NCBI RefSeq assembly: GCF_050611725.1
Contig: NZ_JBODJB010000001.1
Span: forward strand, 682,001 to 746,000
Direction: 5' to 3'
DNA from: Ferruginibacter sp050611725
Lineage (GTDB): Bacteria; Bacteroidota; Bacteroidia; Chitinophagales; Chitinophagaceae
Length of the DNA: 64,000 bases
The translations under genes and the position numbers were made by a program. The notes beneath the pieces were generated by a model. It made no database searches, was not told where the DNA came from, and worked only from the letters and a program-made list of their open reading frames with translations. Position 1 is the stretch's first letter. Each line of letters opens with the position of its first letter. This document shows, piece after piece, positions 44,411 through 53,668 of this stretch.

Positions 44411-45645
44411 TTGTTAGAATAATAATACAGCGTATTACAATTCTTCTCATCAAATATAATCTTGCTTTCGTTGATCAATTCTTCTGCGGTTACTGCATGG
44501 TATTTCTCCAATTCTGTATTAATCAGACCAGCGTCTCCCAATAGTTCATACATCGCTAAGTTTGTGGCACGATTCATCACACTCATATCTTCAAAACACA
44601 TCATGCTTTCCGTTTTATTCTTAACTTTTTGCAATTCTTTATCGCTGATGCCTTCTTTTATCAATTTTGCAATTTCTTCATTCACCGCAGCTTCAGCATC
44701 TTTCATGTTTACACCCTTCACTAATTTCCCTTCGATGGTAAGTAAACCGGCATCGGTTGTTCCATGATGATAGCATTCAATATTACTGAATAGTTGTTTT
44801 TCTTTTACCAGCGATTGATACAATCTTGATGATCCGCCGCCGCTTAAAATTTCGGTGATGAGATCGGTAACATAATAGCGTTTATCTAAACGAGGATAAA
44901 TATGCCAACATTTATACAATGCATCCAGCGGTACATCGGCTCTTACTTCCAATGTTCTTGCTGCTTCCTGTTTAGGTTCGGCAGGCAGGTTACGAAGATA
45001 TTTTTCTCCCGAAGGAATAGGACCAAACCATTTATCGGCAAGCGCTTTCACTTGTTCTGTTGTTACATTTCCTGCAACTACCAAAATTGCATTTAATGGA
45101 TTATAATGTTTTGCAAAAAAAGATCTTACGTCATCGAGGGTTGCATCTTCTACATGTTTCAATTCCTTGCCAATGGTTTGCCATCTGTATGGATGGGTTG
45201 TATAAGCAAGCTCTCTCATTTTCTTCCATACATCGCCATATGGTTTATTGATGTAGTGTTCTTTAAATTCTTCGCAAACTACTTTACGCTGAACTTCCAA
45301 GCTTTTTTTATCGAAAGCCAAACTCAACATTCTGTCACTTTCTAACCAAAAAGCTGTTTCAATATTCTCTGCAGGTAATTGACAATAATAATTTGTCAGA
45401 TCATTGGTTGTAAAGGCATTATTATCTCCGCCTGCTACCTGTAAGGGTTCATCGTATTCTGGTATGTTTATGCTGCCGCCAAACATCAGGTGTTCGAACA
45501 AATGAGCAAAGCCTGTTTTTTCGGGGTTTTCGTCTTTTGCACCTACATCATATATAACATTCACCACCGCCATTGGGGTGCTTTTATCCTGATGTACCAA
45601 TACTTTCAAGCCATTGTCAAGTGTAAATCTATCGAATTGAATCAT
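44407..45645 (-). CDS. M16-family zinc peptidase, catalytic subunit
   Basis: 412 aa. Zinc motif H48-L-F-E51-H52 (the inverted HxxEH of M16) with a downstream Glu in the VCEEFKEHY region near 123-131. The R/Y pair is altered, GGGSSRLYQSLVKEKQLFSN, with Phe-Ser in place of the Tyr region, as in catalytic subunits that rely on a partner. The likely partner is the non-catalytic protein at 35819-37138. No signal peptide. Possible role: processing of oligopeptides in the cytoplasm. Confidence 0.93.
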   Translation of the reverse strand: MIQFDRFTLDNGLKVLVHQDKSTPMAVVNVIYDVGAKDENPEKTGFAHLFEHLMFGGSINIPEYDEPLQVAGGDNNAFTTNDLTNYYCQLPAENIETAFWLESDRMLSLAFDKKSLEVQRKVVCEEFKEHYINKPYGDVWKKMRELAYTTHPYRWQTIGKELKHVEDATLDDVRSFFAKHYNPLNAILVVAGNVTTEQVKALADKWFGPIPSGEKYLRNLPAEPKQEAARTLEVRADVPLDALYKCWHIYPRLDKRYYVTDLITEILSGGGSSRLYQSLVKEKQLFSNIECYHHGTTDAGLLTIEGKLVKGVNMKDAEAAVNEEIAKLIKEGISDKELQKVKNKTESMMCFEDMSVMNRATNLAMYELLGDAGLINTELEKYHAVTAEELINESKIIFDEKNCNTLYYYSNN

Positions 45646-45747
45646 GTGGCAAAGTTAAAGGATGAGGATTGTATTTAACGTAGTGCTTTATCAAAAAAAC
45701 TCAATATTTATTCGCAGTAACGTTATTTATAATTACTTCGCAATAAC

Positions 45748-45984
45748 CTAAAAATATTTGCAGGTGTCTTCAATAACACCCAATTTCCCTAGTAAGACAT
45801 AGCAACAGGTTCCAATTATTAAAATGTAATATAATATTAAGTCTGTTTTGGATGGGGGATTGCTTGCTGCTTTAAAGTTGGCTAAAAACTTAGGCTTAAA
45901 AAGTATCCATATCAATTTTAATATATGTGATAAAAGCGCAATTGCGACTAATATACCAAAGAAGATACCAATGAAAGTTCTCAT
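45748..45984 (-). CDS. Small two-helix membrane protein, tandem copy 1
   Basis: 78 aa with two membrane helices (about 5-28 and 48-68) and a conserved loop KPKFLANFKAASNPPSKTDLILYY between. It shares about half its residues with the gene at 46096-46326 (IDs: FGILVAIALLSHILKLIWILFKP versus FAILLAIGFLAYLSKLIWIFFKP; NFKAA..PPSKTDLI versus NFKTATVPPTKTELI; LGVIE near the end). No family recognised. Confidence 0.65.
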   Translation of the reverse strand: MRTFIGIFFGILVAIALLSHILKLIWILFKPKFLANFKAASNPPSKTDLILYYILIIGTCCYVLLGKLGVIEDTCKYF

Positions 45985-46095
45985 GCTCGAGTTTTACAAA
46001 TTATTCTAATTACCGTTAACTTAATTAGTATGCAGGGGTTTTAAAGTCAGTAAAGACCTTAGTTGTATTAAACCATTTTGCCTACTTAAAAATAT

Positions 46096-46326
46096 TTACA
46101 GGTATTTTTCAATAACACCTAATTTCTGCAATAAACCGTAAAAAGTAATTGCCATTGCCAGAGTATAATATATTATTAGTTCTGTTTTAGTTGGGGGAAC
46201 TGTTGCGGTTTTGAAGTTGGATAAAAACCTCGGCTTGAAAAATATCCAAATCAATTTTGATAAATAAGCTAAAAAACCGATTGCTAACAGGATAGCAAAA
46301 AATATATCACTAAAAGATTTTAACAT
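46096..46326 (-). CDS. Small two-helix membrane protein, tandem copy 2
   Basis: 76 aa paralogue of the preceding gene, same length, same strand, same two-helix layout and shared LGVIE C-terminus. Separated by about 110 nt that also look alike (TTTCAATAACACC after each stop). A tandem duplication is the simplest explanation. Function unknown. Confidence 0.65.
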   Translation of the reverse strand: MLKSFSDIFFAILLAIGFLAYLSKLIWIFFKPRFLSNFKTATVPPTKTELIIYYTLAMAITFYGLLQKLGVIEKYL

Positions 46327-46346
46327 AATTAAATGGTTTAAAATGA

Positions 46347-46496
46347 TTACTCAAAATTTATTGTCAACTTGGTTGCTCTTTTAATATCGCTCTGACTAGG
46401 TAATTTTGGAATTACATTGTCTCCTCCCCACCAACCCAAACATTGTCCAACTTCTTTTATTGTGATAGCAATCGCAATTATCCCCGCAAATACCAT
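46347..46496 (-). CDS. Possible 49-aa small protein; contents of 46327-46679
   Basis: A 49-codon frame with a hydrophobic N-terminus (MVFAGIIAIAITIKEVG) and a WWGGDN motif. It lies just upstream of the two paralogues on the same strand and could be a further small membrane peptide or the rest of a degraded gene. Beyond it the 353-nt gap is AT-rich with a few short inverted motifs (ATCAAAGGCCTTTGAT near 46517-46532, a perfect palindrome) and nothing else I can support. Confidence 0.3.
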   Translation of the reverse strand: MVFAGIIAIAITIKEVGQCLGWWGGDNVIPKLPSQSDIKRATKLTINFE

Positions 46497-46679
46497 TAAG
46501 ATATTAGCAATAAAACATCAAAGGCCTTTGATATAACATTGTTATAATCTGATGGCGTTTGCGATAAAATAAGGTTTGTGAAAATCGTAATAATGGAATC
46601 GTCCAGAGGATAAATAAGCAAAACAGATTTGCTACATCGAATGTAAATTTTATTGTGATAATAGCAAAATTTTATTTTA

Positions 46680-47873
46680 TTATTTCAAAATATTTTTAGG
46701 TTTGATAAAAAACTCATTTACTTGTCCTTTACGGATAACAATGACCTTTATTTTTTGATTGGTAGTTTGTAAAATATTTTTATACTCATTTATATTGCCA
46801 CTCAAATTGTTTTCTACCCCTACTATTATATCCCCTTTTTGTAAGCCTGCCTTTGTAGCCGGAGAGTTTTCTATAACATCGTCGATAACAATTTTTCCAT
46901 CTACATAATAAATCGCCATACCGGTATAGGCATAATCAAACGGGTCATTAAAAGAATTGTTGGGCAAAAGGTGTATCTCTCTTTTTGGATAATTTAGAAT
47001 GATGTTGAATCGGCGCAAAAGATCATTCCCTATCAATCCGCCTACAAAGGGGTAAGAGGTAACATTGTACAGATCATTATAAATAAAGGTGGGTACTTTT
47101 TTGAATTTAAAATGTCCAATTTGTACTTGTTTAATAACTGTTAACTGCATTCTCAATCTTCCGCCCATGCCTTCTGCTTGTGTGGTTACAAGTTTTCTTC
47201 GACTCAACAATATGCCACTATCCTTTGCAAAACTTTCACTCATTAAAAAACAAAGTCCGCCTCCTGTATCAAAATAGAAATTAAAATTTTTTCGTCGGGC
47301 ATCTCTGATGTTTAAAGACACAATTGGCAAAGTTGTGAAAGCAGGTCGTAGTGTAGAACCTCCTTTTGGATAACTTATTTCACCCGGCGTGTAAACCTCT
47401 ACTTCCTTTTTATCAAAATTCAGTTTTACTATATACCTGCTGAAAAAACTATACCCAATTATTCCATCTATTTTTTCTCCGTAAACACCCGATAATATTT
47501 CATAGTCATTTACATGAAAATTTAATTTATCAAGCGTTAGGCCTGGCAGATGCAGCTCCTGATTATATGCAAACGATACTTTGTGTGTACCTCCCATGCC
47601 GGTGATGGTTGTATCGGACGGTGTTAATTTTAAGGAAATGTTGGCACAGGTGGTTGAATCCAAAGAAATACCTCCGCTGCCGGTGTCTAAAATGAAATTC
47701 AGACTATCCTTTATATTATTCAAAGCAGCCTTAACTGTTATTACGCCTCCACTGTATTGTCTGAATGGAAATCTGGTAATGAATGTTGCCTGCGGTTGCG
47801 GATTTAGCAATTCCTGAGCATGGCTGTAAAAAAACAACAGTACAAAGGATAATATGCAAATATTTTTTTTCAT
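46680..47873 (-). CDS. Aspartyl protease (retropepsin-like) with C-terminal PDZ domain
   Basis: 397 aa. Signal peptide (1-19), then two retropepsin-type halves: catalytic LDTGSGG near 62-68 and FDTGGG near 202-207, followed by a PDZ domain (about 312-390; ENSPATKAGLQKGDIIVGV). This arrangement is a common Bacteroidota exported 'aspartyl protease/PDZ' family. Its substrate is unknown. Divergent from mqnC with a 65-nt gap. Confidence 0.88.
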   Translation of the reverse strand: MKKNICILSFVLLFFYSHAQELLNPQPQATFITRFPFRQYSGGVITVKAALNNIKDSLNFILDTGSGGISLDSTTCANISLKLTPSDTTITGMGGTHKVSFAYNQELHLPGLTLDKLNFHVNDYEILSGVYGEKIDGIIGYSFFSRYIVKLNFDKKEVEVYTPGEISYPKGGSTLRPAFTTLPIVSLNIRDARRKNFNFYFDTGGGLCFLMSESFAKDSGILLSRRKLVTTQAEGMGGRLRMQLTVIKQVQIGHFKFKKVPTFIYNDLYNVTSYPFVGGLIGNDLLRRFNIILNYPKREIHLLPNNSFNDPFDYAYTGMAIYYVDGKIVIDDVIENSPATKAGLQKGDIIVGVENNLSGNINEYKNILQTTNQKIKVIVIRKGQVNEFFIKPKNILK

Positions 47874-47907
47874 CCGGCTGTTTATTAAAAATACAACCTT
47901 ATGGGTG

Positions 47908-47915
47908 TACTTTTG
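47908..47915 (+). promoter_or_regulatory. Putative -7 box of mqnC
   Basis: TACTTTTG matches TAnnTTTG and lies 23 nt before the mqnC ATG; a weak -33 (TTTA) sits about 23 nt upstream. Confidence 0.4.
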
Positions 47916-47938
47916 TTATTAAATATACAAACGGTTTT

Positions 47939-49063
47939 ATGGAATTAAATAATTTATACGAGAGAGCGCTGAATTTTGAATTTTTGAGTGTAGAAGAAGG
48001 TGTTTATCTTTTTGAAAATGCTCCATTGGCAGAGTTGATGTATGTGGCAAACGAATTAAGGATAAAGCAGGTGCCCCATGGTAAAGTAACATGGATCATA
48101 GACAGAAACCTCAACACAACCAATGTTTGCATTGCCAATTGTAAGTTCTGTAATTTCTATCGTATTCCGGGTCACCCCGAAGCATATATCACCGATATAG
48201 AAACATACAAAAAGAAAATTGATGAAACCATTCGTTATGGTGGGGAGCAGTTACTGTTGCAAGGTGGTCATCATCCAGATCTCGGATTGAGTTATTATGT
48301 AAATCTTTTTAAAGAATTAAAATCGCTTTATCCGAATATCAAATTACATACACTCGGTCCGCCGGAAGTTGCTCATATCACTAAACTTGAAAAAAGTACA
48401 CATAGAGAGGTATTGATGGCGTTGAAAGAAGCAGGACTGGACAGTTTACCCGGACCCGGTGCTGAAATTTTAGTTGACAGGGTTCGTCGTTTAATAAGTA
48501 AAGGAAAATGTGGCAGTCAGGAATGGTTAGATGTGATGCATGAAGCACATAAGTTGGATATCACAACATCTGCAACAATGATGTTTGGACATGTTGAAAC
48601 AATTGCAGAACGTTTTGAACATCTGGTAAAAATAAGAGAAGTACAAAGTCGCAAACCTGAACATGCAAAAGGATTTATTGCTTTTATTCCATGGACCTTT
48701 CAGGATGTAGATACACTGCTTGCAAAAATTCGTGGGGTACATAATTTAACTACTGCCGAAGAATACATTCGAATGATAGCAATGAGCCGTATCATGTTAC
48801 CGAATGTAAAAAACATACAAGCAAGTTGGTTAACCGTTGGTAAGAAGACCGCACAAATTTGTCTGAATGCAGGGGCAAATGATTTTGGAAGTATTATGAT
48901 TGAAGAAAATGTAGTGAGTGCTGCAGGGGCTCCTCATCGCTTTACCAGCAAGAGTATTCAGGAAGCCATTCGTGAAGGGGGGTTTGAACCGCAATTACGC
49001 AATCAACAATATGAGTTTAGAAAGATTCCGGAAGTGATGGAAGAACAGGTGATCGATTATTAG
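47939..49063 (+). CDS. mqnC: Cyclic dehypoxanthinyl futalosine synthase
   Basis: 374 aa radical-SAM enzyme of the futalosine route to menaquinone. The cluster-binding cysteines are C64, C68 and C71 in CIANCKFC. Other family segments include HTLGPPEVAHITKL, TSATMMFGHVET and IQASWLTVGKKTAQ. The start at 47939 gives the typical N-terminus; the frame extends to 47783 only through the divergent protease gene. It cyclises dehypoxanthinyl futalosine. Menaquinone is the electron donor for the Act complex encoded in this same window. Confidence 0.94.
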   Translation: MELNNLYERALNFEFLSVEEGVYLFENAPLAELMYVANELRIKQVPHGKVTWIIDRNLNTTNVCIANCKFCNFYRIPGHPEAYITDIETYKKKIDETIRYGGEQLLLQGGHHPDLGLSYYVNLFKELKSLYPNIKLHTLGPPEVAHITKLEKSTHREVLMALKEAGLDSLPGPGAEILVDRVRRLISKGKCGSQEWLDVMHEAHKLDITTSATMMFGHVETIAERFEHLVKIREVQSRKPEHAKGFIAFIPWTFQDVDTLLAKIRGVHNLTTAEEYIRMIAMSRIMLPNVKNIQASWLTVGKKTAQICLNAGANDFGSIMIEENVVSAAGAPHRFTSKSIQEAIREGGFEPQLRNQQYEFRKIPEVMEEQVIDY

Positions 49064-49091
49064 TTTTATTAAACAGATTGAACAAATTTAT

Positions 49092-49733
49092 TTAGTCGGT
49101 TACTAAATCTTTTACATAACACTCTTTATTATTAATGAGTTGTTTTTCAAATCCCATTACCGTAATAAATTGTAAATGCTTTTTATTGTGCACGTTGGTA
49201 TAGATAATTCGTTTTACCCCTTTGCCAATTAAAAAAGGTTTGCCTTTTTCAAAAATAAAACGTCCGATTTTATAATCTCTGTATTTCAGTAATGTGTAGT
49301 TGATGATCACTTCTGCATCGCCGTTATCATGCAATGTTGCACTGAAAATATTTGCGATCACCAGATCCCTTATCACCACAAAATTGAGTTTATCTTTTAT
49401 TTGTAATTGATTCACTCCAGGAAAATAGGTTTCTATATCTTTTTTATAGAATGCTAAGAATTTCAGGATGAGTTTTTCATCTCCGTTAAACTCAAGCAGA
49501 TCGAATCTTTCCTTTTTACTGTACACCAGTATCAAATAATATAAATTGATGGCCAGTAAAATGCAGTTGGTAATCAATACCGGAATGGCACTGAATACAA
49601 TAGCATAGGTAATGAAGGCAATATTCCCCAGAGCATTAAACCATCTCGACTTCAAGTCGTGGTTTACCAACAAGGCAACAACCAATAGCAATGATGCTAT
49701 GTAACCAAAATATGGAGCAATCGTTTGAAACAT
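49092..49733 (-). CDS. YgjV-like inner membrane protein with extra C-terminal domain
   Basis: 213 aa. Residues about 5-70 form two to three helices with FGYIASLLLVVALLVNHDLKSRWFNALGNIAFITYAI, matching the YgjV-type inner membrane protein. Residues about 85-213 are a soluble domain with beta/alpha character (IFSATLHDNGDAEVIINYTLLKYRDYKIGRFIF) that may be GNAT-like. Function unknown. The ATG at 49733 is used; the longer TTG start at 49778 lies in the repeat at 49763-49826. Convergent with mqnC. Confidence 0.7.
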   Translation of the reverse strand: MFQTIAPYFGYIASLLLVVALLVNHDLKSRWFNALGNIAFITYAIVFSAIPVLITNCILLAINLYYLILVYSKKERFDLLEFNGDEKLILKFLAFYKKDIETYFPGVNQLQIKDKLNFVVIRDLVIANIFSATLHDNGDAEVIINYTLLKYRDYKIGRFIFEKGKPFLIGKGVKRIIYTNVHNKKHLQFITVMGFEKQLINNKECYVKDLVTD

Positions 49734-49762
49734 AGAAGACACAAAGATACATAGAGAGATTT

Positions 49763-49826
49763 TAGCTACAAGTTTCAATGGATAGCATGAAATTAGCAGA
49801 CTTGTCCCTTTAAGCTTGTAGCTAAA
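49763..49826. repeat. Short inverted repeat TTTAGCTACAAG ... CTTGTAGCTAAA
   Basis: Perfect 12-bp arms around a 40-nt centre containing CTTGTCCCTT. The centre and arms resemble the families at 39806-39925 and 61239-61322. It is placed between two minus-strand genes and could act as a terminator or processing signal. Confidence 0.65.
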
Positions 49827-49839
49827 TACTAGGCAAGAA

Positions 49840-52005
49840 CTATTTTCTCACCAACTTCAATTCATTGATCAGATTTTTTGCACCGCCTAATTTATCTATG
49901 CACCAAAGTACATATCTCACGTCTACACAAATTGTTCTGTTCAGGTCTTTATCAAAAGCAATTTTATGACTTAAGGCTTCGTAATTACCATCAAAAGCCA
50001 ATCCTATTAAATTACCATTGCCATCAATAACAGGGCTACCGCTATTACCACCGGTAATATCATTTGTTGTAATAAATCCTATTACTAAATCATTTCTGCC
50101 TTTATCAATATACTGACCATAATCTTTTTTCTTCATTAATTCAATTTGCTTTGCAGGTAGATCAAACTCATAATCTCCGGCAACATATTTTTCTAAAATA
50201 CCTTTACCGGTTGTGATGTAGTCATAATGCACCGCATCACGAGGGTTATAGCTTTTTACATTACCATAACTTACTCTCATGCTAAAGTTTGCATCGGGGT
50301 ACATTTTTTTTGCTGCCGCAGGATCTTTTTCCATCACACCTTTTAAATAACTTCTGCCTAACTCTGCATTCTTAATGGTGAAAGCTGTATAAAGTGGCAA
50401 ATATTTGTCGTTATAATTTTTTACAAATGTTGAGGCATAAGCATATGCAGGATCTGCCTGCAAAATTGCAGCATCCGGGTTTGCAACAAAAGCATCCCAT
50501 TTTTTATCATCACGGATCATCGTTTTATCAAATAGATCTTTTGCAAATTTTTTGTAGGTAGATTCTTCTTCCAGATCTCCGTAATCATCTTTTAGTTTAT
50601 CATAAAAGCCTGAAGGGTGTTGGCTCTTATCAATATCATGATAAAATAAATTACAGATCGCTGCAATTATTTTTTCATCGCTAGGTCTGTCTGCATCGGT
50701 TAAATACGCCTTTCTTGAAGTATTGGCAATATCAATAGCTTTTTGAATATCTTCTTTTGTTGCTCCCTCTTTTGTAATGGCCGTTTCCAAAGCAATTAGT
50801 GAAGATGCGTATTTAATTAATGGAGATCCGTTGATTCCTTCGTTTAGGTATTGCCTTTGTTTGCTGTAAGGAGTCCAGGCATCATAATTCTTTGCATACT
50901 CCGTAAAAATATTTTCGTACTCGGACTTTCCTTTTGCCCATTTAACAAATTCATTTTCAAACTTTTGTTTCGCTTCGTAAGTGTGGAATTTTTTTAATTG
51001 TTTTGTTTCGCCTTCAAAAAATTTCCAGTAGTTGGCAACGGTTGCATAATTATCTGCCAGTTTTAGTTTCACTGCCGGGTCTTTGATCATTTGTTCATGC
51101 ATCAGTTTTAAACGTACGTCACGTAAATGAACCAATGAAGGATTTTCTATTTCGTTTTTTAATTTTATCCCATAACTTGTTTCATAACGATTGGTACCAC
51201 CCGGGTAACCATAGATCATTGCAAAATCATTATCCTTGATACCTTTGATACTTACAGATAAAAAATGTTTTGGTTTAAGCGGTATGTTATTTAAACTATA
51301 ATCTGCGGGCTTACCATTTTTTGCTGCATATACTCTGAATACTGAAAAATCTCCTGTATGCCTCGGCCACTCCCAGTTATCGGTATCGCCGCCAAATTTA
51401 CCTACGCTTTCGGGAGGCGCCGCTACTAAACGAATATCTCTGTAAGTTTTATATACATACATGATGTATTGATTGCCTTTAAACATACTGTAAACATTTC
51501 CGGCCAATCCGTTTTCTTTATCTAATACTTTATCTGTAATTGATTTAATAACATCGGGTATTTTTTTAACCCTTTCATCCCAGCTTAAGCCTTTTACACC
51601 GGCTTCTACTTCTTTGGTAACGTCTACAATTTTCTCAAGAAATTGAACAGTTAATTCACTTTGTATTTCCTGATCTTTATTATATGCATAAAAACCATCT
51701 CTTAAATAATTATGTTCTACTGTACTTGCATTCGTGATCGCTTCATATCCACAGTGGTGATTTGTAAATATCAACCCCTGGTCACTTACCAACTCTCCGG
51801 TACACCCTCGGCCAAAAATTACGATCGCATCTTTTAACGATGATCTATTGATAGAATACAGTTGTTCTTTAGTAAGTTTCAACCCTTTTTTAACCATGTC
51901 GTTATAAACCTGTTGGCCTAATAACATTGGCAACCACATGCCCTCATCGGCACTTGCCTTAAATAATGATAAGGCAAAAACAAAAGAAATAATAATCTTC
52001 TTCAT
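49840..52005 (-). CDS. S46-family dipeptidyl-peptidase (DPP7-like)
   Basis: 721 aa. Signal peptide (1-19). Chymotrypsin-like catalytic residues of the S46 family are H84 (TNHHCGY), D219 (RHTGDF) and S655 (GGNSGSPVID). The residue corresponding to the S1-pocket position that separates DPP7 (Gly) from DPP11 (Arg) is G673 (AFDGNYEAL), so preference for hydrophobic P1 residues is more likely than for acidic ones. It removes dipeptides from oligopeptides in the periplasm. Single gene, divergent from the GH3 gene. Confidence 0.93.
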   Translation of the reverse strand: MKKIIISFVFALSLFKASADEGMWLPMLLGQQVYNDMVKKGLKLTKEQLYSINRSSLKDAIVIFGRGCTGELVSDQGLIFTNHHCGYEAITNASTVEHNYLRDGFYAYNKDQEIQSELTVQFLEKIVDVTKEVEAGVKGLSWDERVKKIPDVIKSITDKVLDKENGLAGNVYSMFKGNQYIMYVYKTYRDIRLVAAPPESVGKFGGDTDNWEWPRHTGDFSVFRVYAAKNGKPADYSLNNIPLKPKHFLSVSIKGIKDNDFAMIYGYPGGTNRYETSYGIKLKNEIENPSLVHLRDVRLKLMHEQMIKDPAVKLKLADNYATVANYWKFFEGETKQLKKFHTYEAKQKFENEFVKWAKGKSEYENIFTEYAKNYDAWTPYSKQRQYLNEGINGSPLIKYASSLIALETAITKEGATKEDIQKAIDIANTSRKAYLTDADRPSDEKIIAAICNLFYHDIDKSQHPSGFYDKLKDDYGDLEEESTYKKFAKDLFDKTMIRDDKKWDAFVANPDAAILQADPAYAYASTFVKNYNDKYLPLYTAFTIKNAELGRSYLKGVMEKDPAAAKKMYPDANFSMRVSYGNVKSYNPRDAVHYDYITTGKGILEKYVAGDYEFDLPAKQIELMKKKDYGQYIDKGRNDLVIGFITTNDITGGNSGSPVIDGNGNLIGLAFDGNYEALSHKIAFDKDLNRTICVDVRYVLWCIDKLGGAKNLINELKLVRK

Positions 52006-52100
52006 ATAGTAAATTTTAAAGTATCAAGTTATATATTTATACCTGATAATTTGCTAAAGTAAAGGTGCTTTGTCATTTATTTTTGCCATTCATAAAATAC

Positions 52101-52108
52101 TACCTTTG
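52101..52108 (+). promoter_or_regulatory. Putative -7 box of the GH3 gene
   Basis: TACCTTTG is an exact TAnnTTTG match, 24 nt before the ATG at 52133. A TTTG at 52082-52085 is only 15 nt upstream, shorter than the usual -33 spacing. Confidence 0.45.
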
Positions 52109-52132
52109 TAACTCTTAAGACAAAACCAACGA

Positions 52133-53668
52133 ATGGGCTATATTGATATAAAACTTCCTAAAAGTATTGCCAAGGCACTGAACCTACCCATCAGCGACCC
52201 AAGGCGGCAACAGCTTAAAGTGCTGAAGAAACTTTTACGGAAAGCTCGCTTTACGGAATTCGGACAAGCGTACAAGTTTGATGAGATATTATTGAGCCGA
52301 CATCTTGGTAAAAAATTTCAGCAACTGGTTCCAACGTATGATTACAGCAAAATTTATGCTCAGTGGTGGCATAAAGCTAAAGACGGTGTACCTGATGTTT
52401 GCTGGCCCGGCGTGATAAAATATTTTGCTCTCAGCAGCGGTACAAGCGAAGCCGCCAGTAAATACATTCCCATTACCAAAGAGTTGATCAGAAGTAATAC
52501 AATTACCAGTTTCAAACAATTACTCAGTCTAGCCAAATATGAAGATGTTCCCCGTAGTGCAATCGGTAAGGGCTGGATGATATTGGGGGGTAGTACACAA
52601 CTGCAAAAAGGTGCTACTTACTATGCAGGAGATCTGAGTGGTATTCAACAAAAAAATATTCCTTTTTGGTTTCAGGGTTTGGGCTTATACAAACCGGGCA
52701 AAAAAATTGCTAAAGAAAAAGATTGGAGTAAAAAGATAGAAGAGATCGTAGATAATGCTCCGAATTGGGATATTGGTTTTATTGTAGGAGTACCTGCCTG
52801 GTTGCAAATTTGTATGGAGAAGATCATTGAACGTTACAAGCTCAAGAATATTCATGAGATCTGGCCCAATCTTGCCTTCTATGTGCATGGTGGCGTAGCA
52901 ATGGAGCCCTATAAAAAAGGATTCGAAAAATTATTGGGTAAGCCTATTACTTATATTGAAACCTATCTTGCCAGCGAGGGCTTTCTTGCTTATCAAAACA
53001 GACAGGATGCAACAGGCATGCACCTTGCATTGAATAACAATATCTTTTTTGAATTTGTTCCCTTTGATGACAACAATTTTGATGCCGATGGTAATATGGT
53101 GGACGATCCGGAAACATTCATGATACATGAAATAGAAGAAAATAAAGATTATTCAATTTTGATCAGCACTAACGCCGGTACCTGGCGTTATGCCATAGGC
53201 GATACCGTTAGACTGGTAGATAAAGAAAAAAGTGAGATCATCATCACCGGACGAACAAAGCATTTTTTAAGCCTTGTTGGAGAACACCTCAGCGTAGATA
53301 ACATGAACAAAGCCATTGAAATGGTGAGTGAAGACCTGAATATCTCTATTCCAGAGTTTACTGTTGCCGGTGTACCGCATGGTTTATTCTTTGCTCATCA
53401 ATGGTATATTGCTTCTGACGATAATGTTGACCCCAATGACTTACGCAAACGTATAGATGAAAAAATAAAAGAACTAAACGATGATTATGAAGTTGAACGT
53501 AAGCATGCATTAAAAGATGTTTATGTAACTGTATTACCCGAACAAACTTTTATGGATTTCATGAAATCAAAAGGTAAAATGGGCGGCCAGCATAAATTCC
53601 CTCGTGTACTAAAAGGTAAGATGCTGGAAGAATGGCAGAAGTTTTTGCAAGGGCAAATGGTAAGTTAA
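52133..53668 (+). CDS. GH3-family acyl-adenylating enzyme
   Basis: 511 aa of the GH3 family (plant auxin-responsive GH3 homologues; ANL superfamily). The ATP-binding SSGTSEAASKYIPIT segment near 103-117, YVHGGVAMEPYK near 246-257, and TWRYAIGDTVRLVDKE near 350-365 are present. Plant members conjugate amino acids to hormones; the bacterial substrate is unknown. The last 4 nt of the frame overlap the end of the convergent kdsB gene. Confidence 0.85.
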   Translation: MGYIDIKLPKSIAKALNLPISDPRRQQLKVLKKLLRKARFTEFGQAYKFDEILLSRHLGKKFQQLVPTYDYSKIYAQWWHKAKDGVPDVCWPGVIKYFALSSGTSEAASKYIPITKELIRSNTITSFKQLLSLAKYEDVPRSAIGKGWMILGGSTQLQKGATYYAGDLSGIQQKNIPFWFQGLGLYKPGKKIAKEKDWSKKIEEIVDNAPNWDIGFIVGVPAWLQICMEKIIERYKLKNIHEIWPNLAFYVHGGVAMEPYKKGFEKLLGKPITYIETYLASEGFLAYQNRQDATGMHLALNNNIFFEFVPFDDNNFDADGNMVDDPETFMIHEIEENKDYSILISTNAGTWRYAIGDTVRLVDKEKSEIIITGRTKHFLSLVGEHLSVDNMNKAIEMVSEDLNISIPEFTVAGVPHGLFFAHQWYIASDDNVDPNDLRKRIDEKIKELNDDYEVERKHALKDVYVTVLPEQTFMDFMKSKGKMGGQHKFPRVLKGKMLEEWQKFLQGQMVS

